Below, one piece after another: positions 48,301 to 59,559 of a DNA stretch of 64,000 nucleotides. The translations under genes and the position numbers were made by a program. The stretch is from Kryptolebias marmoratus (Eukaryota; Chordata; Actinopteri; Cyprinodontiformes; Rivulidae). The notes beneath the pieces were generated by a model. It saw only the letters and a program-made list of their open reading frames with translations, was not told the origin of the DNA and did no database searches. The DNA is taken from NCBI RefSeq assembly GCF_001649575.2, contig NC_051434.1:2242399-2306398 (forward strand), written 5' to 3'. Position 1 is the first letter of the stretch, and every line of letters starts with the position of its first letter.

Positions 48301-50145
48301 ATATTTTAAGATTTTTTTTTTTTTTTTCAAAATAAAGGCCCATTCAAAGAGTTTGTAATTATTTTCTTGAGGAAAGAAGGAAAAAAGGATTAAATCTGTC
48401 CTAAATTTCCTGGATGTGCAAATGATTTTTACTGTTTCTTGTGGTAATTAGTTGTTTTAACATTTTGTTTTGTCTTTATCTCTGCCACCTGAACGTTTGT
48501 TTGTTTGATGTGCTCTCTGTCACACGTTTGGGACTTTTTCTAATTTAACTTTAATATTTACAAGGACTTTGGGAACCATTCTCCATCGAAAGACTTCTTG
48601 GTAGAAAATTAGTGACGTTATTGAACCATGAACCAAAGCCATCTCCTTAAGTGGTGATGGTAATAATGTGGAAACTTGTGATTAGATTGGATTGTTGTGC
48701 CTCTGTTTAAATGCTGACTGTTTGTTTTATAATGACCCCGAGTTTTTCCTCCAAATACAAATCCTGGTGGAACATTTACCTCCGATTTCCCCCTCCTTTC
48801 TGTGCACTTTGGAAGAATGTGAAGTTGTGTCAGAAACTTTCAGACAACCAGAGCATTTCCTGTCATTTTAAACAGGAAAATAACTGAAAAATAATCGTTT
48901 TCGGCTCAGGGTGGAGTAAAAGTGCAGCCACAGTTAATAAGTCTGGTGGCACTGCAGCTGTCATCTAAATGGATTTTTGAGTCTCGGAGAAGAACTTTAA
49001 GTCCTTAATGACTTCTTGAGTTTTGACATTCGAGCTATTTAATCCTCGCGTGCTGCTTGGCTTTGTTCCATTATTAATATATGAGAAGAGAAGAAGTTAT
49101 TTATGTTATGGATATGAGAGGAAAGGAGTGAGTGTGTGTCTGTTATTCATCTGTCACAGTGACTCACATCACACAGTTTACATCATCTCTGCAGCTAACA
49201 GAGGGACGGTGTCAAGAAGACTAAAATATACCCAAATCCAGACTTTATTCTAAATCCAACTCTAAAAACCTGCTCATTATGAGTAAATAAGTGAAACTGG
49301 GTTCAGCACTGCCTCAAACAGTCAGCATAATCGTCATCAGTTATGAAGGTTTGTCAATGTTTTTAGTTGGCTCATAGTTTATGGATTTCGTTTTTGGTTG
49401 AAACCGTTTTTCTGCACATAGCTGCTGAGTTCCTGTCGGCTCTGCCTGAGCTGCAGTTTTGAAGTACCACGGCCGTTAAAGCAGCAGAGTCTGCAGCTCC
49501 ACAATCTCCTACCAAACAAGTTATAAAAAATGGTTTTAAAGGCCGACAGGGTGTAAAGTATGGAGGCACTTCAAGCTAGCCGACAATACAAAAGTCAGTA
49601 AAATGCTAAAAAAGAAGATCTGGATCCGTTTCTGTCCATGGTAGTGGGGCAACATCTTCATGTCTGGAAATCTTAGATGGATGGGGGTAAAGATCAATGG
49701 GAGAACTCAACACCTGTGTGTTTTAAACAGTTCTTTGCGTAGGCAATAACATTTAAATTAGGGGTAGGAACATATCAGATGAAGGACTTGAATTTGTTCA
49801 TGATATAGGGCATATTTTACCTGTTATTCTATGCTTCAGAGGGGTTTTCTTCAGCAAAGTCCCATGATTGGCTACTCTGCTTAATGACTGCTACAGAAAC
49901 AGTGATCAACCAATCAAAGAGTCGAAGATTTCTCATCCAGACTACAGCAGGAAACAAAACAGTTTATTGGAGAAGCTAACTTAGGGTGGAATTCCCTTAA
50001 AATTCACCATTTAATAAATGGATTAATTTTTTAAAAAGCAACATTTTATCTGCTGGATAACCCAGTCAGTCATGGCTCATTCCAACACAAATATTAGTCA
50101 TTTAAATCAGCAAACACACAAAATGCACGAGAGACACAAACAGTG
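45331..50145. other. Gene-free DNA, largely unremarkable
   Basis: No exon with splice sites is recognised over nearly 5 kb. Open frames at 45864-46061 and 46731-46997 lack recognisable domains. A poly-T run lies at about 48311-48328. The stretch 49740-50150 has fewer runs and could hold an old repeat or island. Confidence 0.45.
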
Positions 50146-50149
50146 AGTT

Positions 50150-50640
50150 TTGTTGTGGTAGCATTTGCACAGAAGTGTTGCGGTACCACATGTGCTGTGA
50201 ACCTCACAATGTCGACAATGACATATGGGGATCGAAGGAAGATGACAGATGTTCAGCAGCAGCTATTTACAAGCAGCAGGCTCACTAATCTGTTTTGCAC
50301 TTTCATTCGGTCTAATTAAGAAGGACTTGGACCGGATCATCTTTTAAGAAATAAAAGAAAGCGCCAGAGATACTTCTCGTTGACTGACAGGTAAGAAAGC
50401 GTTTCTATCAAAAGCAGCAGGAGGCAGAAATAATGAAATGAAGAACGAGAAGAGAGTCCACGGGGCCCGTAGAAAAGCACCAGCCCATATCTCCAGTCAT
50501 TTGACAATGATATACTATTAAAGGAGAAAATGGAAAATCCTGTCTTTGAATGAGCTCTGTAATTCTATCATGCAAATGAAAACGTTCATTGCTGCTTGGC
50601 AAAAGATGAGATGTCTGCTTCCATCTGGAATATTGAATAC
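50150..50640. promoter_or_regulatory. Candidate conserved non-coding island with POU octamer
   Basis: Includes 'ttcggtctaattaagaagg' (about 50308-50326) and 'tctgtaattctatcatgcaa' running into a perfect octamer ATGCAAAT at 50570-50577 followed by 'gaaaacgttcattgctgc'. Non-repetitive, unlike the flanks. Conservation was not testable. Confidence 0.33.
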
Positions 50641-51210
50641 TTTAATGTCAAAGGAGCATCAACCTTTTGTAAAGAAGAAAACTCAATTTTGGATTCACAG
50701 GAGAAATCTGCTCAATGAATGGTGTGAATAGAGACGTGACCCTCGGCTTTGTGTTAGAAACAGAAAAGTCAGGAATGAAGGTTTGCTTTTTGTTCTACGT
50801 TGTGTTAAGACAGAAGAATTAGCAGAAAACAAATCTTGTTCTGCAGTGGGCACATGAATCTCTCAATCAGCACCTGAATAAGAGGAGAGATGTGGAAGTA
50901 ATTAATCAGGTTTAGCTGCAGCCACCAGGAAGGGGGTGGGGGGCAACCTGTTTATGTACTACTGTATGTGAGCAGACTCATCTGTTATTTATGGTCACAT
51001 CAGGAGAGAACGACTCAGCATCCGTCTGCCAAAATGACATTGAGGATTGAAAGTGGACAACAGAAGGCTATATTGTTCCCATAGGCGTATTAAATTTTAG
51101 GTTTATCAGCAGCTATGTTGCCTTGAGTCACATCCCTGAAAGAGCAACGAGGAGCAGAATACAGATATCTGAAACCACACAGCCAGCCTCTCACTTCCAC
51201 CACAAGCTAA
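50641..51210. other. Gene-free DNA
   Basis: Nothing certain; some text around 50860-51060 may extend the neighbouring island. Confidence 0.4.
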
Positions 51211-51214
51211 ATTT

Positions 51215-52745
51215 CACAACATTTCTTCTGTGAAAAGGCCAAGAGCCTCATGTACGAAGACATGCACAGATTTTCTAATGAAACATGGCATCTGCACAAA
51301 AAAAAAAAAAAAAGCTAAATGTTTGAAACCAAGCACATTTTCTTTGTACATCCAGATCAACATGGGACTGAGCACACGTCGGATACCTCTCCTGTCATGC
51401 CTTCATTTAAATATGCAAATTTATGTAAATATGTCCTGCGTGTGATTATCTTCTCTGCACAATCAAAAGTCATGTCTATATGCAGGAAAAAGAGGAATTT
51501 TATAAAATGCTCCTAAATAAAGAGGTGGGGCATAAAACTTGTGTTTGGCATTAGAGCCAAGCTCAAGAGGAGTGAGTGTGAAGCTGCTGCAGAAAGGAGG
51601 ATGGCTGCCTCTAATCCATGCATTTATAATTTTACAAATGTGTTTATTGACAGAACTACTGCGAACACTATGGCTCTCTGTGGGTTAAAATGCTTTGAAA
51701 CTACTTTAACCATCAAAACATCTTATCTTTAGATAAGTTTAGGATCTTTTTGGCCTTACTTTACAATCAAGAGTTTTGTGTAGCCCAGACTGTCCCATAA
51801 CTTCATTGATACAATTAATAATGTACCTTAATTCATTAGAGGCACTAATGAATTCAATCAAATACTAAACAATTAATATTTCGCTCAGGAAATCCAGTAA
51901 AATATGAAATAACCTTTTGTTCTGGAGGTGTGCAACACAACATCCTTTAAGATTATAAGTCAAACTGCAGCTTCTTAGTGATGCACATCAGCAAACATGG
52001 CTCATTATGTGTATTCAGTTTTACTTATTTTTGAACAACTTGAATCTTATCCTATATTTAATAAACTGCATGATTAAAATAAACTACATATATGAATAAA
52101 AACTGGTTAAATTTGACAATTAAAATGAAAACATTCATTTAAGCTAAATGCAGGAAACCAACTTGATGACTATTTTTTATGCTTCATCCAACAATCATTT
52201 TAAATGTCCCAGCATTAAGCATAACTATAATGAAATATAAATGTTAGGGGGGACTAACAGGAACATGCATATGTCAACTAAGTTGGCATAAAGCTGCACA
52301 CATTTCCAGTCATTTTATTATTAAATCCCTCCAAACCTTTATGCAGAAAAGGGCGTGAACCACTTTTTTTTGAGTATGCACCCTTTATACATAAGAACCT
52401 TTCCTTTTATTCCCACATATATTTAAGGACTCCTCAAGCCCTATAAATTAGAGCAGCGTGAGACATCACTCCAGCATCGGCGCTGCAGTTTGCACATCAC
52501 AAGCCTTCTGATATCAAGTAGGGCAAATTAACTCAAATAGATCATGACGGAACTTTTTCCTGAACGATACAGAAGGAAAAATTCACTCTGTTCTCATTTC
52601 CCATGACTAATTCACAAGAGAAATCTGTTTGATGTGACATAATTAACTCAGATTTATGGTTTCTTGGGTACACTGACGTCTTTTTTTTCTCCCCCATTTT
52701 ATTTACACGATTTGCTAAGTGACATGCACGATGCGCATACACCCG
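51215..52745. mobile_element. Non-autonomous DNA transposon-like relic (Harbinger-type?)
   Basis: The left part has 'gcctcatgtacgaagacatg' with 'gaaacatggcatctgcacaa' and 'cttcatttaaatatgcaaat', and the right part has 'gggcgtgaaccactt', 'actccagcatcggcgctgca' and 'gacatgcacgatgcgcatac'. This combination reads like fish PIF/Harbinger-derived elements. A TATA-like 'ccctataaattagagc' near 52439 precedes an ATG at 52544 that opens only about 20 codons before a stop. Terminal repeats and target duplication could not be fixed, so the boundaries and class are tentative. Confidence 0.35.
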
Positions 52746-53280
52746 GAGTCAAATTAGAAAGGAACTGGAGGAGAATTCTGAAAAGGAAGATCTGCTAAAG
52801 AAGAAACAGCAGCTATGAGAGTTTATTTGATTCAACAATATAGGTCCTCTCAGCCTATTGCACCGGGCCCATCTCCTCAGCGTGAGGAGGAACTGGGTGG
52901 TTAGGTTCATCCTCTTTACGAGCACACGACTCCCAAACATTCTTACTCCCAATTTGTCACATATTTGACAGCCTTTTGCTTCAGTTCTTAACGCACTGCG
53001 CCACTTTATCACTTTCCCACTCACAAGTAACTGCTCCACAGCTACATGGTGCCAAACATGCTCATAACTGATGCACCAGAAATAAAAGCCAACAGGAAAA
53101 CATTCTTTAATGATTACTTCAGCTCATATAAATCATGTGGGACGTTAGAATGTGGGGAGCTGTGGGTTCAGAGGGATCATCCAGGACTCGTGTTTGAGGC
53201 AGGACTGCAGTTTCTCTCTCCATTTTTGACGACTTATTTTAAGTCAGGTTGGGAGATAACAAGTCCAGGGGAAAAACTTC
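52746..53280. other. Unassigned, possibly transposon-derived DNA
   Basis: The plus strand around 52974-53010 can be read as LNALRHFITFP, faintly like a Harbinger nuclease segment, but with stops on both sides. A 96-codon minus-strand frame covers the same bases. Neither is strong enough to call. Confidence 0.25.
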
Positions 53281-53284
53281 AATA

Positions 53285-53620
53285 TCCACCACCCCAGTGA
53301 CACTTTCCTGCTCTTCTTGAGGGACACCAAGACACTGAGTCTTCCTCAGTCCTCTCCCAGTGGAATGTGTCCAGAAAACATCTTAAAAGTCACCTCCGTA
53401 AGCTCCAGCTTCTCACCTCATGTCTAATGCTGAGCTCAGCTACCAGACCAAGGAGGCTCTTCTCAGCCGCCTGTATCCAGGATCTTTTTTTCCAGTCATG
53501 ATCCACATCTCATGGTTGAAACATAGATGGATTAGTGACTGACATGGATACAGATCACTCCAGTGGATGCTGAAAATCATGGCTTGAAGATGCCAACAAA
53601 ATCATTCTCTAAAACAGTAC
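53285..53620 (-). mobile_element. LINE reverse-transcriptase ORF, 3' fragment (relic)
   Basis: Plus-strand words 'gtcctctcccagtggaatgt', 'gtccagaaaacatctt', 'cagccgcctgtatccaggat' and 'cagtcatgatccacatctca' are antisense to the C-terminal region of the same LINE family as at 41270 and 13990. At 53570-53600 'atggcttgaagatgccaaca' corresponds to the region just after the catalytic motif, which overlaps the 41.4 kb fragment ('acggcctgcagacgccaaca'). An internal segment between the two blocks is missing, and stops are present. Confidence 0.65.
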
Positions 53621-54395
53621 AAATGAAATCCTGATTTCTGTTTTCCTTTGTTTTATTTAGACTTTCTGCACTCCACTACTTTGTTATAAGGCCAGTTAAG
53701 GTTAGGCATTCAAGTTTTTAATGCTGAAAATGTTAAACATTTCCACACTGCCATGCCAATGCATCTCAATGAATCCAGGTTTTTAAATCCAGCAGGTTTT
53801 TTTAAAAAATGAAAGACTTTGGGTGGTTCCCCGTGTGCTCGAAAGCAACCCAGCAGGTTCCTGACCTGGAGTGTGTTGGGCTCCTTGATTTTCATTGATC
53901 TCAGAGGGAAGGTTTCTGCAGCCTTTGATTTCCAAGGTTGAACCTATTCTGGAAAAAAGAAAAATCTGTAGCTCTGCTGAGAATCTACAGTTCAGCTACC
54001 TGCGCCCCACTCCTGGCAAACAGAGCAGAAGTCCTCTCAGGTACTTTTAAATCCACTCCAAGAAAATCCATGCAAATATTTGAGCCATTGTGTAATTTTT
54101 TTTCTTTGGCATTTATAGCAGAAAGAGATGTTTAATCAGATCATCATCAGAATAACTGATTACAGAAATAATCCCAAATCTCACGTGGATGAAGGCATCC
54201 ATTCAGCAGTAATACTCATCCCAGTAGGACCAATATAGATCCACACGCAGGTCTGGTGCTGTTCTGTTTCTGGACTGGTGTTCGTACCAACGTCACTTCA
54301 GCTGGAAATATTTCTGCGTCTGCTAATGAAGGCTGACAGGAAGCCATGTCCTATTGTTAATATAAAAATGTGGACTGTTTCCTGTCACTCATTTG
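53621..54395. other. Gene-free DNA
   Basis: Nothing recognised. Confidence 0.5.
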
Positions 54396-54399
54396 ACAG

Positions 54400-54730
54400 G
54401 CGCCAAAGACGTGCGAATCTGTGCCAGGAAATAACTCCAGAAACATGCAGCCTGACAAACTTAATTGTCACATCTATGTCTGTGTTTTTTAATATACATG
54501 CATCTGTTTTGTTTGCCAGAGGAACCATTCACTGGCAGCCAGCTCTGAAATAACCCCAGCCTGTATATTGAAAAATGACAAAAAATGAATGATCTAATTA
54601 CTTATGACATGCATTGCAGAATGAATGGGGGGAAATATGCGTCGTAAATGGGCTGTAACTTTAAATGACACCAATATTCTCTTTTCATGTGCATGTGACT
54701 CGCATAAAGATGTATGAGCAGTAGTCACTT
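54400..54730. promoter_or_regulatory. Candidate conserved non-coding island
   Basis: 'acaaacttaattgtcacatc' (54457-54476) and 'atgatctaattacttatgac' (about 54588-54607) carry homeodomain cores in a stretch without repeat words. Functional role is inferred from texture. Confidence 0.25.
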
Positions 54731-55910
54731 GCAAGCACAAAAAAAAAAGAAAGGAGTTGTACTATGCAGATGAGAACCGGTGCTGTCAAAGTGGATCCAC
54801 TTGATTAAGAATATTATCAACACATAAACGTTCAGGTGATGAAGTCAATTCAGAGCATGTTCTAAAAGCAGCTAAGAGAGAAAAGCCAGGCACAAATCCT
54901 TGTCAGCAGCTCTGTTCTACTTTACATTTCATCAGCAGACACAGCCTCCGTCTCTTGCAGCTGAACACCCTCTGACCCGGACAACTTGTTGCCAACAGTC
55001 TCCAGGCTCCCGAGAGCCGGACACTCAGACTATTTATGGACACGAAAGCAGGGAGAAAGCAATTTCATGTCTTTTCTTTCCCTATTCCATTCGCGTTTCT
55101 TCACTGGAGGTGTCGAGTTTCACCAGTTCCTTCAAAAAAAGAAAGAAATCTGACCTTTGAACTAAACATTTGATTCTTGACTTTCTCAGCTTTGGATCAC
55201 TGAGCAGTCGGGGTTAACTGGCTGCCATTTCAAACTCCTAACACGGATAAAACTTGGTCATTTTAACAGTCTGCTCAGATGCAAGTTGAAATAAATAAGG
55301 ATTTAAATTTCACTAGAAGGCAAAACTTTCAACACAAAGAGTTTTAATGCATTCAAGACTTTAAAAGTATGGATTTATACATGCATGATGCCAACAAATT
55401 AGAAATTAAGATGAAACCGTTTAAGTTATGTCCAGTTTCCCACACCGCTTTAAAATTCTACCATGAAATGTTAAAGAATGGAGGGTTTAAAAATAACATT
55501 TCACATTTCAAAGACAATTGACAATAGCCTGGCCTTTCGGAGTGCTCACACTTGAGCCAGAACAGGAAATTGACTTTTTAAGTCACTCGGGCCTCTGGGA
55601 TCCGAACTTCCCCAGCAGGGAAAGTGGTTTGACTTTTCCCTTTAATCACTTAATTTACACAATATGACAAGTTGCTAAAATGGTGAAAAATTATACCAAA
55701 AGATTGGTAAATGATATTAAGAGGCTCCACAATGTTTTGCTTCTTTCTGCATCACGTTTCACTCTATGATCAATTTATTTTAATTTAGGAGCAATAAACA
55801 GAGTAAAGGGTAAATTTAGACGATTATTGTTCACAAATGGGCAGATATTTATTTTGTTTTGACTTTTTTACCACCTGCATTATTTACCACCTTATCTGCC
55901 AAGCACCAGA
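54731..55910. other. Gene-free DNA
   Basis: No exon is recognised. The section 55520-55640 is less decayed than its neighbours and may be a small non-coding island. Confidence 0.4.
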
Positions 55911-55918
55911 TACTTTTA

Positions 55919-56565
55919 CAAACCCAATTTCTAAATAATTGGGACGTTGTGTAAAATGTAACTAACAGAGCAATAATTTTCAAATCTCAAACTCCAGTTC
56001 TTCACAACAGAACATAGTGAACAAATTAAATGTTTAAAAAAAGAAACTGCACCATTTTTAGTAAAAATAAAAAGTGGTTTCAGGTTCATGTTTCTCTCTG
56101 GATGGGAACAGATGTTCTAAAACAGATTTTCCAGATTCTTCTAATCTTTTTTTTATTAGTAAATGATCAGATATCTAAAGTCTTAATTTCCAGTTGATTT
56201 TTCTGAAATTGTTGCACTATTTTCAGGCTGGTGAACCTCTGCCCATCTTTACTTTTAAGGATTTCAGCCTCTAAAATGCTCCTTTTTTACAGTCATCTTA
56301 CTGGAAATCTAATTTGATGCCAAATGCTCCTCCAGCTGTTTCCTTTTGTACCACTTTTAATCTTTTGTTGCCTCTGTTGTAACTTTGAGATGCGTCAATA
56401 CCACAAAAATCCAAATTAAATTGTTTATCCCTAAAATGTTACAATTTCTTGGTTTCAGCATTTGATACATTTACCATGTTCTGTTATGAATAAGATGGGT
56501 TTATGAGATTTGCCAGTCACTATATTCTGTTTGATATTTTACACAACAACCCAACTTCGGGTTTG
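55919..56565 (-). mobile_element. Tc1-like transposon, internally deleted, with both ends
   Basis: The left end reads TA-CAAACCCAATT... with 'aattgggacgttgtgtaaaa', and the right end reads 'ttttacacaacaacccaact' ... GGGTTTG-TA. The arms are inverted copies and are bounded by TA at 55917-55918 and 56566-56567, the target-site duplication expected of Tc1/mariner elements. At about 650 bases it is far shorter than a full-length element of roughly 1.5 kb; the interior keeps the 5' untranslated part and the start of the transposase gene on the minus strand and lacks the catalytic region. Confidence 0.8.
56088..56246 (-). pseudogene. Tc1-like transposase, N-terminal remnant
   Basis: The minus-strand ATG at 56246 begins with MGRGSP, the usual start of this transposase group, and a TGA follows after seven codons. 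Downstream, text equivalent to the helix-turn-helix DNA-binding region ('IVEQFQ'-like, then 'ESGE/K'-like) is recognisable with stops and indels, ending near 56088 where the internal deletion starts. It cannot encode an active enzyme. Confidence 0.7.
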
Positions 56566-56569
56566 TATA

Positions 56570-57635
56570 AAACCTCTTACAAAAGTTTTTTTTTAAGAAA
56601 ATAAAGGTTATAACTACACGGAAAGCATTCTATAACCAGTCCCATTGACAGAATGGAATAAAAAAAGATGTTTTCAAAACCTAATCCATTTTCAGTTTTT
56701 GCTCTTTTCCTTGAAGGGGAACTGTTTTTGCTCTAATCATACAGTTGTAGTGTTTGTAATACTTCTGAGATAAATTTATTCCACCTACTCGAACATTTTA
56801 TTTTAACAACTTGATTACAGAAACAAACAGCAAGGAGGTGAAAGGGGATCTGCAGTTTTACTGGATTGTTTCCTGATGTCAGATATTTCAAATGACCAGC
56901 ATGTCTTTTGTATACTTTTAGTTCAGCCATGATGCAAATATTTTTTAAATCTGCCAACATGGGTTAATTTTAGTTGCTGTTGCACAGTTTAAGCAAAGCT
57001 CTCCCCTCATCTCAGCAGGAGAAAGCCCTGCCTAAAGGCTTCATAATGATGCAAGTGAAGCAAACAAATGCTGCTGCGCTTATTAAATCGCCCACATGGG
57101 TACAACAGGAAATGTCACAGAGTCACATCGCAGCCTGATCCACTGCTGCACTCCCACACAGACAGTTAAAGTGATTCCCATTTTGTCACCAGCGAACTCT
57201 ATCTGGGAAGGAGAGAGGAAGAGGACGACGACTGGAGTCCCGGCGGTCTGGAAAACTGGTGAGCTCAGAGCAGACAGAGCAGAGATGCTTGTCTAAACAT
57301 TTTCACACTTTTGAATTTCCCCCCGTAGCCCCCTTCCCTTCCCAAACAATGAAAACTGGAAAGAGCTGGGAGCGGCAGAGTGGATGGAGGAAGAGAAGAG
57401 GGGATAGAAGAGGAGGGGAGGCTGGCACCTTTTTTAATTCCACCAAAAGCTGTTCCAACAAAAGGGCCTCCACTCGGGAGCCGGCGTGGAGCAGCCGCCA
57501 GCCCGGCTGGCTCAGAACGCGTCATGAGCAGAAGAATCAGAGAAAGAATGGATGAATAAAAAGAGAAAAGGAGGAGAAGAATGAGCCTGGTAGAAAGCCC
57601 CGCTAGAAGTTTTTTTGTTTTTTTACACCAGGAGG
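56570..57635. other. Gene-free DNA; GC-richer section at 57170-57560
   Basis: The later part has a plus-strand purine-rich section (57350-57420) and a donor-like 'actggtgagctc' at 57255-57266, but no open frame with a recognisable domain. A 166-codon minus-strand frame (57265-57765) is Ser/Leu/Pro-rich and overlaps other frames; not called. Confidence 0.4.
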
Positions 57636-57639
57636 GAGG

Positions 57640-58165
57640 CCACGCCGATCGAGTGTTTATTTCTAAAAAGATCTGCAAAAGGTGTCCATGATGCCGAGCT
57701 CGCCAACCGAACGCAGAGCTGAAAGCAGCAAAGCCTTCCTGCGACCCTCCTCGGATCAGCTCCATTGTGATTCATGGCCCTGCTCCTGTTGCTCAGTAAT
57801 CCCTCGTCCCACTGACACCTGTTTGCTGAAGAATCACAAAGTAATGCCAAGGTGTTAGCCATGATATGGCTTATTTCCAGAAGAGAGACGTGGAATTTGC
57901 TTAGAAACCAATTTCCTCAGAAGAACCGAAAAAGAGGTGAAAAGAAAATTGCTGACCAATTGCAGACTCGTGCTCTCCGACTCGTGGTGGATTAAAAACT
58001 GCTGTAATTATGGAGTTTCTTACAGCCGCAGAGAAACTAAAACTTAACCCCTCTTTCCAGCTAACAATTATAGACGGACCAAACAACAAAAGGATCAGAA
58101 ATAGTCTGAGCTTCAAGAGCCGTATCCATGACAACCAGTTCCAAATGTCAGGGGGACCTGCAAAC
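57640..58165. promoter_or_regulatory. Candidate conserved non-coding island
   Basis: A long non-repetitive section with balanced composition, for example 'tccattgtgattcatggccc' (57761-57780, SOX-like ATTGTG), 'ttgctcagtaatccctcgtc' and 'gctgtaattatggagtttct' (58001-58020). It has a 64-codon plus-strand frame (58010-58204) that runs into a poly-A stretch and shows no known domain. Either a regulatory island or an old retrocopy; the former is preferred. Confidence 0.28.
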
Positions 58166-58199
58166 AAAACTTGTACCTCTGGTCAGAAAAAAAAAAAAA

Positions 58200-58765
58200 A
58201 CTGAAGAAACTGAAAAAGTAAAACTACAAGCATTTAAACTATTTTTAATGAGCAACAAACAGCATCATTCCAGACTCTGCAACACGAAGTTATTGGTTCA
58301 TTAGCTCAGAAAGATTTATGGGAAGTCATTAACATTTTAATCCATGATCAATGACTCCACAAGAAGAGGAATTTTAAAAAAGGAGAAACTGAAATGCAGC
58401 CAAATACATAATATACACTGTAGTACAACACAATAGTTAAAAGGCTGCAAGTAAAGAAATTAGTTTCTTCAAAGAACAATTTTACCATGACGAATTAAAG
58501 TTAAAACTGAAAACTAAGAATTTTACACATTCGCAGCAGCAGAACTCAAAAACTGCTCAGTTTGATCCCAAAATATGAAAAGAATCAGTTTAATTTGGTT
58601 TTAAAACAGTTTTATTTTCTAAAAGATGTCAATCTTATAGGCAACATTTTTTATAAATTAAACACCTGCCAGAGTTTTAAACTAATATCTTATTCAGAGA
58701 AATTAAATTTTGGTTAAACATTGAAGAACAAAGTTTGATTTCATGAAATATTTTGAGATCTCAAC
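58200..58765. other. Gene-free AT-rich DNA
   Basis: Nothing recognised. Confidence 0.5.
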
Positions 58766-58769
58766 ATGC

Positions 58770-58960
58770 GACAGATTAAAGTAAGTGTTGAGGATGACTC
58801 AGCTACTACCACACACAACTTTAGTTTAATGTCTTCAGAAGTTTACTGAACTATAGCCTTTATGTGTTGGATAACGTTGATTAGCTGTGGAAATCATCTT
58901 GAATTGGGTTGATTTTAAAAGTTAATCAGGTGTAGTTTCATTCAAACCGTGGTTCATCAG
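58770..58960 (-). repeat. R1 dispersed repeat, copy 6 (inverted)
   Basis: 'ctcagctactaccacacaca' (58798-58817) and 'gattagctgtggaaatcatc' with 'ttgaattgggttga' (58879-58912), then 'aaaccgtggttcat' near 58946, match R1 copy 3 in the same orientation. It also holds TGACTCA at 58795-58801. Confidence 0.55.
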
Positions 58961-59555
58961 TCAGTCACTGACCATGTGTCTCTCTCTCTCACACACATCA
59001 CCGTCTTGCATTTGATGGTTGGCCAAAATAAAGTCTACAAAGTGTCTCATGAACAAGCCTACAAACAAAACTGTCACACTTTAACAAGTAAATTAACCCC
59101 TGCAGGTGCTTCAGGTGTTCACAGGAAAACAAAGACGACCTCGAGCATCTCGGCAAACACTCGAGATCTCTTCAACCCTGAGGAGCTCCTCAACATTTTG
59201 CTGCCATCAGGACCTTCGAGTCAAGCTTCTCTGTCATCCTCAGAATCAGAAATCCTCGTTAACCCTCAGGGTCAGATAAGATTCAAACGGGCTTTATGAA
59301 ATAGTGAGGAAAACCCTGACTGCTGAGCTGAGCTAATCACCGGAATCTTTAGTCAACAAATGTTTTATTTCAAAATGAGAATTTGCAGCCTTTGAATATC
59401 TTTCGAGAACTCAAACATTGTGCAAACAGAAAAGTCACAGCTCGCAGATCATGCTTTATGAATTTTAATTAAAGCAATAAAACTGCTTTTATATCCAGCT
59501 TTGTTTGTTTTTTTCTTCATCTTGTTGCACAACATGAAAATATATTTTATTTATT
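58961..59555. other. Gene-free DNA with an unassigned open frame
   Basis: A plus-strand frame at 58949-59299 ends in a Ser-rich stretch with the words LFNPEELLNILLPSG. It resembles no domain I can name and no acceptor of quality precedes it. Left as unassigned. Confidence 0.3.
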
Positions 59556-59559
59556 AACA

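Noticed and set aside
52749..53039. 96-codon minus-strand frame with a CDKLGV word
   Set aside because: The word recalls a transposase helix, but the order of neighbouring motifs is wrong for a Harbinger nuclease on that strand and nothing else matches.
57245..57275. Donor-like 'actggtgagctc' after a GC-richer segment on the plus strand
   Set aside because: No open frame or promoter evidence supports an exon ending there; such matches are frequent by chance.
57265..57765. 166-codon minus-strand open frame
   Set aside because: Low-complexity Ser/Leu/Pro product caused by plus-strand purine bias; overlaps another open frame on the opposite strand.
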